The notes beneath the pieces were generated by a model that saw nothing but the letters and a program-made list of their open reading frames with translations, made no database searches and was not told the DNA's origin. From positions 1 to 64,000 of the forward strand of contig JANYAD010000104.1 of NCBI GenBank assembly GCA_025355165.1: 64,000 nt of DNA, in the 5' to 3' direction. Source of the stretch: Gammaproteobacteria bacterium (GTDB lineage Bacteria; Pseudomonadota; Gammaproteobacteria; Steroidobacterales; Steroidobacteraceae). Below are positions 16,658-24,559 of the stretch, in pieces (positions within the stretch are counted from its first letter, which is position 1; each line of letters starts with the position of its first letter). Made by a program: the position numbers and the translations under genes.

Positions 16658-18634
16658 ATGCGCAAGCTCACCCCAATGTCCGCGCTCTGCATGCTATGCA
16701 TGAGCGTCGCTGCACAAAATGCTTCTTCTCCGGTATCGAAAGCCGCCGCTCTGGCCGCTATAGCGCCAAGTGCCACCGCCATGGAAGCGGTGCCCTTGAC
16801 GGCGCAAGATCTCAACGCTTGGCTCGACGGATACATGCCCTACGCGCTGCACAGCGGAGACATCGCGGGCGCCGTGGTTGCGGTCGTTAAGGACGGGCAA
16901 GTATTGACCGAGCGTGGTTACGGGTATTCAGACGTGGCGGCGCACACACCGGTGGATCCCAAACTGACGCTATTCAGGCCGGGCTCGGTGTCGAAACTCG
17001 TTACCTGGACCGCGGTGATGCAACTGGTGGAGCAAGGCAAGATCGATCTCGATGCCGACATTAATCAGTATCTGGACTTCAAGATTCCGCAGCGCGAGGG
17101 CAAGCCGGTCACCATGCGCAACCTCATGCAGCACACCGCGGGTTTCGAAGAGCAGGCGAAGGGCATTTTGTCGGAGGACCCGAAGTCGCTGCGGTTCGAA
17201 GCCCTGCTCAAGCAGTGGGTTCCGGAGCGCGTGTTCGCCCCGGGTAGCACGCCGGCCTACTCCAATTATGGGGCTTCGCTTGCCGGCTACATTGTGCAGC
17301 GTCTTTCCGGGGAGTCGTTCGATGATTACGTCGAGAAGCATATTTTCGTGCCGCTCGACATGAAATATTCATCCTTTCGTCAGCCGCTGCCATCGAACCT
17401 CGAGCCGCTGATGTCCAAGGGGTATGTGCTAGCGTCCGACACGCAGAAAAAGTTTGAGTTCATCGGTCCAGCGCCCGCCGGTTCGCTGTCCTCGCCGGGC
17501 GAGGACATGGCGCATTTCATGATCGCGCACCTACAAAACGGCGAATATCACGGCAACCGGATTCTGCGCGCGGAGACTGCCGAAATGATGCACAACAGTC
17601 CGCTCACCGTCCTGCCCCCGCTCAACCGAATGGAACTGGGATTCTTCGAAACCAATATCAATGGACGCGAGGTGATCGCGCACCTCGGCGACACGCAGGC
17701 TTTTCACACCTCGCTTCATCTGTTCCTCAAGGAGGGCGTGGGTTTTTACGTCTCATTCAACAGCGTGGGAAAAAAGGGCGCGGCCGGCGGATTGCGCGGG
17801 GCGTTGTTCGAAGATTTTGCGGACCGCTATTTTCCCGTCGCCGAGACGGTCACCGGCATCGACCAGAGCACCGCGGCCAAAGACGCCGCCCTGCTGAAGG
17901 GCAGTTGGGGCAACTCGCGCGCGTCGCAATCAAGTTTCTTGTCCTCGCTGGGTTTATTCGGCCAAACGAAAATTAGCACCAATGCCAAGGGAGAACTCGT
18001 CACCCCGCTTAAGGGGCTGAACGAAAAGCCGCGCCGCTGGATTGAAACGGCGCCCCTTGTCTGGCGCGATCAGGACAGTCACGAACGGCTGGCCGCCAAG
18101 GTGCAAGACGGCCGAGTGGTGAGATTCAGCATCGATGGCATCTCGCCCTTCATGGTGTTCGATCGGGTGCCCTGGTATGAGGATGCCGCCTGGTTGTTAC
18201 CGGCGTTGTACGCTTCTTTGGCGGCGCTCTTGCTCACGGCGTTGTTCTGGCCCATCAAAGCCCTTGTGCGCCGAAGCTATGGCGTCACCCTGGCACTCGA
18301 TGCTCACGCGCTGCGCTCCTATCGTCTCGGCAAGATCGGCGCCATCTTGATGCTTGCGGGTTTGGGAGTATGGGCTTTGACCGTCATTCGAATGTTCGGC
18401 GATTTCAACAATCTCAGCAACAAATTCGACGCCACCGTGCGCTTCTCGCAGCTGTTCGGCATCGTCGCCTTCATCGGCGGCTTCGCATTGATTTTATGGA
18501 ACCTTTGGACTGTTTGGAGCGGCGAGCGTCGCTGGCCGGCAAAGCTGTGGAGCGTGGTGCTGGTTTTCTCGGCGCTCACGGTTCTTTGGATCGCGAACGC
18601 ATTTCATCTGATCGGTTTCGGGCTGGATTTTTGA
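16658..18634 (+). CDS. serine hydrolase (class C beta-lactamase fold) with C-terminal membrane domain
   Basis: 658 residues from the ATG at 16658; the longer open frame runs back inside the dgcN-like gene. A signal peptide (about 1-20) leads to a penicillin-binding-protein/beta-lactamase domain with catalytic S110-x-x-K113 (PGSVSKLV) and Y201-S-N203. Residues about 510-658 carry four hydrophobic helices (WLLPALYASLAALLLTALFW; IGAILMLAGLGVWALTVI; GIVAFIGGFALILWNLWTVW; LWSVVLVFSALTVLWIANAF), so the enzyme is anchored with its active site outside the cytoplasm. Relatives include D-Ala-D-Ala carboxypeptidases, D-aminopeptidases and esterases. It lies between the DgcN- and DgcA-like genes and overlaps the latter by one base. 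Confidence 0.88.
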   Translation: MRKLTPMSALCMLCMSVAAQNASSPVSKAAALAAIAPSATAMEAVPLTAQDLNAWLDGYMPYALHSGDIAGAVVAVVKDGQVLTERGYGYSDVAAHTPVDPKLTLFRPGSVSKLVTWTAVMQLVEQGKIDLDADINQYLDFKIPQREGKPVTMRNLMQHTAGFEEQAKGILSEDPKSLRFEALLKQWVPERVFAPGSTPAYSNYGASLAGYIVQRLSGESFDDYVEKHIFVPLDMKYSSFRQPLPSNLEPLMSKGYVLASDTQKKFEFIGPAPAGSLSSPGEDMAHFMIAHLQNGEYHGNRILRAETAEMMHNSPLTVLPPLNRMELGFFETNINGREVIAHLGDTQAFHTSLHLFLKEGVGFYVSFNSVGKKGAAGGLRGALFEDFADRYFPVAETVTGIDQSTAAKDAALLKGSWGNSRASQSSFLSSLGLFGQTKISTNAKGELVTPLKGLNEKPRRWIETAPLVWRDQDSHERLAAKVQDGRVVRFSIDGISPFMVFDRVPWYEDAAWLLPALYASLAALLLTALFWPIKALVRRSYGVTLALDAHALRSYRLGKIGAILMLAGLGVWALTVIRMFGDFNNLSNKFDATVRFSQLFGIVAFIGGFALILWNLWTVWSGERRWPAKLWSVVLVFSALTVLWIANAFHLIGFGLDF

Positions 18635-19635
18635 TGCCGGCGCTGCAGCTGCGCGTGGAGGTCGAGAAACTGCGCCTCTGCGCACCGTTTCGGATTTCGG
18701 GGTTTGTATTCGACGAGCAGGATGTGGTCATCGCCACTGTCGCGGACGGAGTTTATCGCGGCCGTGGGGAAGCCTCGGGTGTTTACTATTTAGGCGATAC
18801 CGCGCAGGCGATGGTGGCGGCAATCGAAGCGGCGCGGGAGAACATCGAAGCGGGCGCGGATCGGGCCGCGCTCCAGGCATTGATGCCGCCCGGGGGTGCG
18901 CGCAATGCCATTGATTGCGCTTTGTGGGAACTCGATGCGCAACGCTCAGGCATGCCGGTGTGGCAGCTGGCCGGTCTGCCGCCGCCCAAGTCTCTAATTA
19001 CTACCTTCACCCTAGGGGCGGACGAGCCTTCAAGGATGGCCGAAGGCGCACGCAAGTACGCCCAGGCGCGGGCGCTGAAACTGAAATTGACCGGCGATCT
19101 TTCACTCGACATCGATCGGGTGCGCTCGGTGCGCGCGGCTCGTCCCGAGGTGTGGATGGGCGTAGATGCGAATCAGGGCTACGCCATCGATGCGCTCGAT
19201 TCGCTCGTGGCCGCGCTGCTGCCATTGGACATCTCGCTGCTCGAACAACCCTTGAAACGCGGGCGCGAGGCGGACTTGGATGGCTACCACTGCAAGATCC
19301 CCATTGCGGCCGACGAAAGCGCGCTCAGCATGCGAGATATTCCCGGCCTGGTGGGACGTTTCCAAGTGGTGAATATCAAGTTGGACAAGTGCGGCGGACT
19401 GACCGAAGGGCTGGCGATGGCGCATGAGGCGCGGCGACTTGGTCTTCGCGTCATGGTGGGCAATATGGTGGGCACGAGTCTCGCGATGGCGCCTGCCTTC
19501 GTGCTCGGGCAACTGTGCGACGTGGTGGATCTGGATGGGCCGATATTCTTGGCTCAGGATCGAAAGCCCAGCATGACTTACTCCGATGGCAAGGCGTGGA
19601 GCGGTGAGCATGTATGGGGAGGGACGAGCGCTTAA
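18634..19635 (+). CDS. dgcA: enolase-superfamily dipeptide epimerase / N-acetyl-D-glutamate racemase-like (DgcA family)
   Basis: 333 residues; the ATG shares one base with the previous stop (TGATG). The muconate-lactonising subgroup signature is complete: K149-x-K151 (LKLKL), metal ligands D178 (VDANQGY), E204 (LEQPL) and D227 (AADES), and the second base region K249-x-D-K252 (IKLDKCGG). Such enzymes are L-Ala-D/L-Glu epimerases or, when paired with DUF1611 DgcN, racemases for N-acetyl-D-glutamate. The context favours conversion of D-Glu units to the L-form. Cytoplasmic, no signal peptide. Confidence 0.88.
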   Translation: MPALQLRVEVEKLRLCAPFRISGFVFDEQDVVIATVADGVYRGRGEASGVYYLGDTAQAMVAAIEAARENIEAGADRAALQALMPPGGARNAIDCALWELDAQRSGMPVWQLAGLPPPKSLITTFTLGADEPSRMAEGARKYAQARALKLKLTGDLSLDIDRVRSVRAARPEVWMGVDANQGYAIDALDSLVAALLPLDISLLEQPLKRGREADLDGYHCKIPIAADESALSMRDIPGLVGRFQVVNIKLDKCGGLTEGLAMAHEARRLGLRVMVGNMVGTSLAMAPAFVLGQLCDVVDLDGPIFLAQDRKPSMTYSDGKAWSGEHVWGGTSA

Positions 19636-19638
19636 GGC

Positions 19639-20952
19639 ATGAGCGCGAATCAGCAAACTTGGTTCGGCCAGCCGCGCGGACTCACCGTCCTGTTTCTGAC
19701 CGAGATGTGGGAGCAGTTTTCTTACTACGGTATGCGCGCGCTGTTGGTCTACTACATGACCAAGCAATTGCTCATCGCGCAGGAAAAGGCCTCCTTAATT
19801 TATGGCACTTACACGGCATTGGCGTATTTCACGCCGATCTTCGGCGGCATCATCGCCGATCGGTGGCTGGGCAAGCGCCGTGCAGTGATCATCGGCGGCG
19901 GCATCATGGCGGCCGGCCATTTCATGATGACGTTCGAACCTCTTTTTTACTTCGCTCTTGCCACGATTGCGCTCGGCAACGGTTTGTTCTTGCCGAGCTT
20001 GCCTAGTCAAATCGACGGTCTTTATCTCCCCGCAGACCCGCGCCGCGGTTGGGCCTATAACCTCTATTACGTCGGCATCAACATCGGCGGATTTCTCGCG
20101 CCGCTGATATGCGGCACCCTCGGTGAGTTTTACGGTTGGCATTGGGGTTTCGGCGCGGCCGGTCTCGGCATGCTCACCGGTCTCGTTATTTACATACTCG
20201 GCGGCAAGCATTTGCCGGAACAGGTGCGCGTCGGGGAAAACCTTCGGCTCAGATCTCGGGCACCGGCTGCGAGCTTGCGGTCCACTTTTGTTTTGCTGTT
20301 CGGCGTCGGTGTTGCGGTGACGGTATTTCGGGGGGCCTATGAACAAGTGGGCAATACCGTGGCATTGTGGGCCGACGTGGGAATCAATCGCACGAACGCT
20401 GCAATGAGCATTCCCATGACATGGTTCCAGGCGCTCAATCCATTGTTGGTCATCATCATGACGCCTCTGCTGCTCGCGCGCTGGCGACGAGGCGCCGATG
20501 CAGGTCGCGCCCACTTCTCCATGAGGAAAATGGCCTTCGGCGCGTTGCTGGTCGCTGCGGCTTATCTGCTGCTCGCCACGGTGGCATTTGCCGCCGGCAC
20601 CGGGCGCGCCGGCTGGATGTGGCTGGTTTTATTTTTCGTAATCTTTACCCTGGGCGAACTCTACATCTTGCCTACCGGGCTGGGTCTGTTCGCGCGGCTC
20701 GCGCCCATTGGATTCGGTGCCACCACCGTCGCGGCGTGGTTTCTCGCTATTTTCAGCGGCTCACTGACGGCAGGAGCGGTGGGCACGCTGTGGGGGCGCA
20801 TCGGCCACCCACAATTTTTTGCCGTTCTGGCGGTGATGGCGGCCATTGCCGCGGCCATGCTGCTCATGCTTGATGGCGCGATACGGCGCATCGAGGCGGC
20901 GCGAGCCTCAGAAACTACCCTCTTGAGCGAAATTAATCCGGAGCTCGTATGA
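19639..20952 (+). CDS. POT-family proton-dependent oligopeptide transporter
   Basis: 437 residues with about 12-14 predicted helices. The PTR2 motifs are clear: EMWEQFSYYGMRALLVYYMTK near the N-terminus (E-x-F-x-Y-Y-G-M), then GGIIADRWLGKRR, and YYVGINIGGFLAPLICG. POT proteins import di- and tripeptides across the inner membrane, driven by the proton gradient. It starts 3 bases after the DgcA-like stop and overlaps the next serine hydrolase by 4 bases, so it is the inner-membrane step of the same peptide-use operon. Confidence 0.93.
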   Translation: MSANQQTWFGQPRGLTVLFLTEMWEQFSYYGMRALLVYYMTKQLLIAQEKASLIYGTYTALAYFTPIFGGIIADRWLGKRRAVIIGGGIMAAGHFMMTFEPLFYFALATIALGNGLFLPSLPSQIDGLYLPADPRRGWAYNLYYVGINIGGFLAPLICGTLGEFYGWHWGFGAAGLGMLTGLVIYILGGKHLPEQVRVGENLRLRSRAPAASLRSTFVLLFGVGVAVTVFRGAYEQVGNTVALWADVGINRTNAAMSIPMTWFQALNPLLVIIMTPLLLARWRRGADAGRAHFSMRKMAFGALLVAAAYLLLATVAFAAGTGRAGWMWLVLFFVIFTLGELYILPTGLGLFARLAPIGFGATTVAAWFLAIFSGSLTAGAVGTLWGRIGHPQFFAVLAVMAAIAAAMLLMLDGAIRRIEAARASETTLLSEINPELV

Positions 20953-22517
20953 AAATTTTAATGCTGATGCCGCTAATTGTTTGCGCAGCTGCTTTTGCGG
21001 CGCCGCCGGCCGGGTTCGAGGCCCGGGTGGAAAACTTGCGCAAGGACATCGGCGTCCCCGGCATGGCCATCGCCATTGTCGAGAACGATCAGGTCACGAT
21101 GGCTAAAGGCTACGGTGTCAAGCGCCTGGGCTCATCCGATGTTATCGATGCCGATACTATTTTTCCGACCGGTTCCACCGGCAAGGCATTCACCGTCGCT
21201 GCGCTCGGCATTCTCGTCGATCAAGGAAAGATCGGCTGGGACGACAAAGTGATCGATCATTTGCCCGGTTTCCAGATGTACGACCCTTGGGTAACGCGCG
21301 AGATGAGCATCCGCGACCTGCTGGTTCATCGCAGCGGATTGGGGCTGGGAGCGGGAGATTTGTTATTCGTGCCTCGAACCAATTTGAGCCGGGCCGAATC
21401 GGTGCGGCGGCTGCGCTACATCAAGCCTGCGAGCAGTTTTCGAAGCGGCTTTGCCTACGATAATATTCTTTACATGGTGGCTGGTCAGCTGATCGAGGAT
21501 GTCAGCGGCGAGACATGGGAGAGATTCACCGCCGAGCACGTGCTCAAGGCGGCCGGAATGCTGCATTCCACCACCGATAACGAAGGCCATTTCGCCGCTG
21601 TCGACCGTGCGCAGCCACACGCCCGCATGAATGGGGGGTTGCGCGGAGTCGGAGATCAATCGGTCTTGAACGAGCGCGATAACCTGGGCAGCAATGCCTC
21701 TCCCGCCGGCGGATTGGCGGTCAGCGCCAACGACATGGCGCGCTGGCTGATGATTCAGCTCAACGGCGGCGCGCTTCCCGGCAGTGACGGCAGGCTATTC
21801 AGTCAGGCGGCGCACGATCAAATGTGGACACCGCTAGTGCTCCAGCCGATCGCACCGCGCTCGGGTGCGTTGGCGCCGACTCAGCCCATGTTCAATACTT
21901 ATGCGCTGGGGTGGGACGTCCGCGACTACCGCGGTGCGAAAATTGTCTGGCATGGCGGCGCGGTGTTCGGATTCCTCACCGCAGTGGTGCTCATTCCCGA
22001 AAAACATGTCGGGTTCTCGATCGAGATCAACAGCGAGGATGGCGAAATCATTGTTGGATTGATGTACGAATTGCTCGATCACTATCTCGGCTTGCCGGCC
22101 GACACCTGGCCTGAAAAAATTCGAGCTGACAAGACACAGCGCGTGCAGGAGGCCTTGAAGGTGTATCGCGCGGCCGCGGCCAAACCCGCTAAAATCGGTC
22201 CTTCGCTTCCGCCGGCGCGTTATGTCGGCACTTATGCCGATCCTTGGTATGGCAATATCGAAATCGGGCAATTTAGGGGCGGCCTGACCATCGATTTTAA
22301 ATCCACACCGCGCATGGGTGGGACGCTAGAACACTGGCAGCACGACAGTTTCGTTACGCGATTCGACGATAAAACCATCGAGCCGGCTTATGTGACCTTC
22401 GGTCTCGATGCCGAGGGCAAGGTCGAGCGCGTGACCATGAAGGCGGTGTCGCCTCTGGCCGACTTCAGCTACGACTATCAGGATTTATTGTTTACCCCGC
22501 TTGCCGCTCAAAAATAG
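20949..22517 (+). CDS. secreted serine hydrolase, D-aminopeptidase/AmpC-like
   Basis: 522 residues. A signal peptide ends near AAAFA (about residue 18). The beta-lactamase-family catalytic domain has S76-T-G-K79 (PTGSTGKAF) and Y170-D-N172, with a His-Gly-Gly third motif at VWHGGAVFG. A C-terminal domain of about 130 residues (from about 390, ARYVGTYADPWYGNIEIGQ) resembles the lipocalin-like DUF3471-type tail found on D-stereospecific aminopeptidases. It lacks the membrane tail of the other serine hydrolase in the operon, so the two are not simple duplicates. The 4-base overlap with the transporter shows coupling; it is the last gene of the operon. Confidence 0.88.
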   Translation: MKILMLMPLIVCAAAFAAPPAGFEARVENLRKDIGVPGMAIAIVENDQVTMAKGYGVKRLGSSDVIDADTIFPTGSTGKAFTVAALGILVDQGKIGWDDKVIDHLPGFQMYDPWVTREMSIRDLLVHRSGLGLGAGDLLFVPRTNLSRAESVRRLRYIKPASSFRSGFAYDNILYMVAGQLIEDVSGETWERFTAEHVLKAAGMLHSTTDNEGHFAAVDRAQPHARMNGGLRGVGDQSVLNERDNLGSNASPAGGLAVSANDMARWLMIQLNGGALPGSDGRLFSQAAHDQMWTPLVLQPIAPRSGALAPTQPMFNTYALGWDVRDYRGAKIVWHGGAVFGFLTAVVLIPEKHVGFSIEINSEDGEIIVGLMYELLDHYLGLPADTWPEKIRADKTQRVQEALKVYRAAAAKPAKIGPSLPPARYVGTYADPWYGNIEIGQFRGGLTIDFKSTPRMGGTLEHWQHDSFVTRFDDKTIEPAYVTFGLDAEGKVERVTMKAVSPLADFSYDYQDLLFTPLAAQK

Positions 22518-22541
22518 CGCGCAGGCCGGGCTTTGCGTACA

Positions 22542-22573
22542 AGGTGCCGCTGCACAGCCGTGCAACGGCACCT
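22542..22573. terminator. stable hairpin between convergent operons
   Basis: AGGTGCCG (22542-22549) pairs with CGGCACCT (22566-22573), and inside it TGCAC (22551-22555) pairs with GTGCA (22560-22564) across a 4-base loop, with one C/A mismatch between the stems. It lies 24 bases past the operon's last stop and 18 bases past the convergent DUF3309 gene, so it can serve both strands. No T-run follows on either side, so termination might need Rho or the hairpin may protect 3' ends. Confidence 0.5.
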
Positions 22574-22591
22574 GGCAGCGACTAAGTGCTG

Positions 22592-22753
22592 TTACAGACG
22601 TCTGCGACGGCTATTTAGCAGGAACGCCACGACCAGCACGGCGATGATCAGCCCGATCGGGCCGATTCCCCACCCGGCACCCATGCCCCAGTACAAGCCG
22701 CCGCCGCCGCCGAAGAGCAGTAGCAGAATTATCAAAATCACGACCATGTCCAT
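22592..22753 (-). CDS. DUF3309-like small hydrophobic protein (53 aa)
   Basis: A 53-residue frame with an excellent ribosome site (GAGGA, 7-8 bases before the ATG at 22753). It consists of a hydrophobic helix (MVVILIILLLLF), a Gly-rich turn (GGGGGLYWGMGAGWG), a second hydrophobic helix (PIGLIIAVLVVAFLL) and a basic tail (NSRRRRL). This matches the layout of DUF3309 proteins, which are tiny membrane proteins of unknown role. It lies 20 bases downstream of the DUF883 gene on the same strand; the two probably form a stress-related unit. It is short enough to be easily missed by gene finders. Confidence 0.7.
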   Translation of the reverse strand: MDMVVILIILLLLFGGGGGLYWGMGAGWGIGPIGLIIAVLVVAFLLNSRRRRL

Positions 22754-22773
22754 GGATTTTCCTCGTTCTGACT

Positions 22774-23106
22774 TTAGCGAATCATGCCCATCAATGATTT
22801 CTTTAAGGTTCTTTGCGGGGCCGCCATGTACCCCACGAGAAATCCGAGCGATGCCGCCACTCCGGCTATCACCCCCACGGCGACCCAGGGGTTGTCGCGC
22901 ACGTAATCATCGGCTGCACTCGCCGCATTTTTGAGGGTATCCAACGCCGCATTGTTCGCGTTTTCCAACGCAGTCTTGGTACTTTGGATGGTGTGATCGA
23001 CGCGCGCGCGCAATTGCTCGACTTGCGGGCTTTGATCGTTCGCGACCTTGCCCATCAGTCCTTGCACGTCGTCGGTAAGATGCTGCAATTCTTGCGTTCT
23101 ATTCAT
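22774..23106 (-). CDS. DUF883 (ElaB/YqjD-like) membrane-anchored protein
   Basis: 110 residues from the ATG at 23106, which has a GGGGG stretch upstream; the frame stays open further up but lacks a better start. A polar helical N-terminal region (ELQHLTDDVQGLMGKV...STKTALENANNAALDTLKNAASAADDYVRDNPW) leads to one C-terminal membrane helix (VAVGVIAGVAASLGFLVGYMAA). The DDYVRDNPWVAVGVIAG block is the DUF883 signature. In Escherichia coli the relatives ElaB and YqjD are inner-membrane stationary-phase proteins that can bind ribosomes. Confidence 0.88.
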   Translation of the reverse strand: MNRTQELQHLTDDVQGLMGKVANDQSPQVEQLRARVDHTIQSTKTALENANNAALDTLKNAASAADDYVRDNPWVAVGVIAGVAASLGFLVGYMAAPQRTLKKSLMGMIR

Positions 23107-23708
23107 ACTGGCCCCCGTTTGCCTCAGTGAGGCAAACATACTGTTAGAAGGGGCGGCGCCCGTCTGTAGGCGGACGCCCTCAACCACGGGTGCAAAATCT
23201 CACAAGCCCGAACAGCGAGGGGGCGCCGCCTTTTGGTTTCCAAAAATCGTCAATACCGCGTTTAAGCGTGCCCCGTACTTGATGAATGCGGCGGCCGCGC
23301 TTGTCGCTCAACGTCGTTGTGATGAGAGAGGCGTCTGTGCCCGATGTGACCCGCGCCCGGACAGCGCGGCCCCACGCGTCGTAGCCGAGCTGATCCAGTG
23401 CAATGACGTGATAGTGCGCGCTACAGACCTCTGCCGGCTTGCGCCAGGCATCCAGAAATCCGCGGATCACGACGCGCCCCTTGTCCGTGGCGACCTATGG
23501 GATTCTCACGCCGTTCGAATCTGCGTTTTGCTCAGCCCGGTTCCCATAGTTCCTTTGGTGCTGCGTCCTTCGCGATCAAGAGGGGCGCGCGCTGAAACAT
23601 CGCGATGAACACGGCGTCAAGCCATTTGTTCTCATAAGGGATTCCCTGGAAGTTAAGTTTCAGAATAGCAGATGCGATACAGTTCACTGCGTTTGAAGCG
23701 GGGGCTCG
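23107..23708. other. 600-base stretch without a supported gene
   Basis: Open frames occur here, for example minus-strand 23180-23470 (96 codons), but none resembles a known family, has a clear ribosome site, or looks constrained. An imperfect GC-rich inverted repeat sits at about 23153-23175 (GGCGCCCGTC / GCGGACGCC arms), which could act as a hairpin upstream of the DUF883 gene. The right end should contain the SDR gene's promoter; I see no clear boxes. It may be a decayed gene. Confidence 0.4.
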
Positions 23709-24551
23709 ATGAAAGGCAAAGTCGTCGTGATAACCGGTGCGACCTCGGGCATTGGCGAGGTGGCCGCTGCGCAGCTGGCCGCGATGGGCGCACGCATCGT
23801 GATGGTCGCGCGCGAGGTGACGCGTGGCCAGGAGATGTTGGCACGGCTCGCCGCCGTCGCGGGCGGCAGCGCCCATGCTGTCTACTATGCGGATCTGTCG
23901 CTGATCGCCGAAAGCAAACGTGTTGCCGCGCAAATCATCGCGGCGCATCCGCGCGTAGATGTGCTCATCAACAACGCCGGCGCCTTGTTCAGTTCACGCG
24001 AAATGACGGCGGATAATCTGGAGAAGACCTTCGCCACCAATCACATGGCGTACTTCGTGTTGACCTTGGGGTTGCGCGCCAGTTTGCTGGCGGGCGCCCC
24101 GGCGAGAGTCGTCAGTACTGCCTCTGCCGCCCACAGGGGTTACACGTTGGACTTCGACGACCTGCAAAGCGAGAAGGGGTATAGCGCGATGAGAGCGTAC
24201 GGTCGCTCCAAGCTGTGCAACATTTTGTTCACTCGCGAGCTTGCGCGCCGCTGGAAGGGCATGGGTATTACCGCTAACTGCCTGCACCCCGGGTTCGTTG
24301 CCACCCGATTCGGCGATGCAAGCGGCGGTGTGCTATCCCGGGTGGTGCGAATGGCCAAGACCTTCGCAATTTCCCCCGAGAAGGGCGCGCAGACCCTGGT
24401 CCACTTGGCTTCGTCTCCCGATGTTGCCAAACTCAGCGGTGAGTATTTCTATCAATGCCGTCGTGCGGTGCCGACCGAAGGTGGCCGTGACGACGCGGCT
24501 GCCGGGCGCCTGTGGCAAGAATCCTCAAAGATTGCAACGATCGATAACTAG
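23709..24551 (+). CDS. short-chain dehydrogenase/reductase (retinol-dehydrogenase-like)
   Basis: 280 residues of classical SDR type: NAD(P)-binding TGATSGIG (9-16), structural NNAG (88-91), catalytic Ser about 138 (VVSTASAAHRG) and Y164-x-x-x-K168 (YGRSK), followed by CLHPGFVATRFG. The spacing and the HRG-after-Ser pattern resemble the retinol/WW-domain oxidoreductase group, but the true substrate is unknown. It is followed 8 bases later by an M20 peptidase, so the pair is probably co-transcribed. Confidence 0.92.
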   Translation: MKGKVVVITGATSGIGEVAAAQLAAMGARIVMVAREVTRGQEMLARLAAVAGGSAHAVYYADLSLIAESKRVAAQIIAAHPRVDVLINNAGALFSSREMTADNLEKTFATNHMAYFVLTLGLRASLLAGAPARVVSTASAAHRGYTLDFDDLQSEKGYSAMRAYGRSKLCNILFTRELARRWKGMGITANCLHPGFVATRFGDASGGVLSRVVRMAKTFAISPEKGAQTLVHLASSPDVAKLSGEYFYQCRRAVPTEGGRDDAAAGRLWQESSKIATIDN

Positions 24552-24559
24552 GATATTGA

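Noticed and set aside
23180-23470. A 96-codon minus-strand frame between DUF883 and SDR
   Set aside because: No recognisable domain, no Shine-Dalgarno, and weak amino-acid composition; likely spurious or a remnant.
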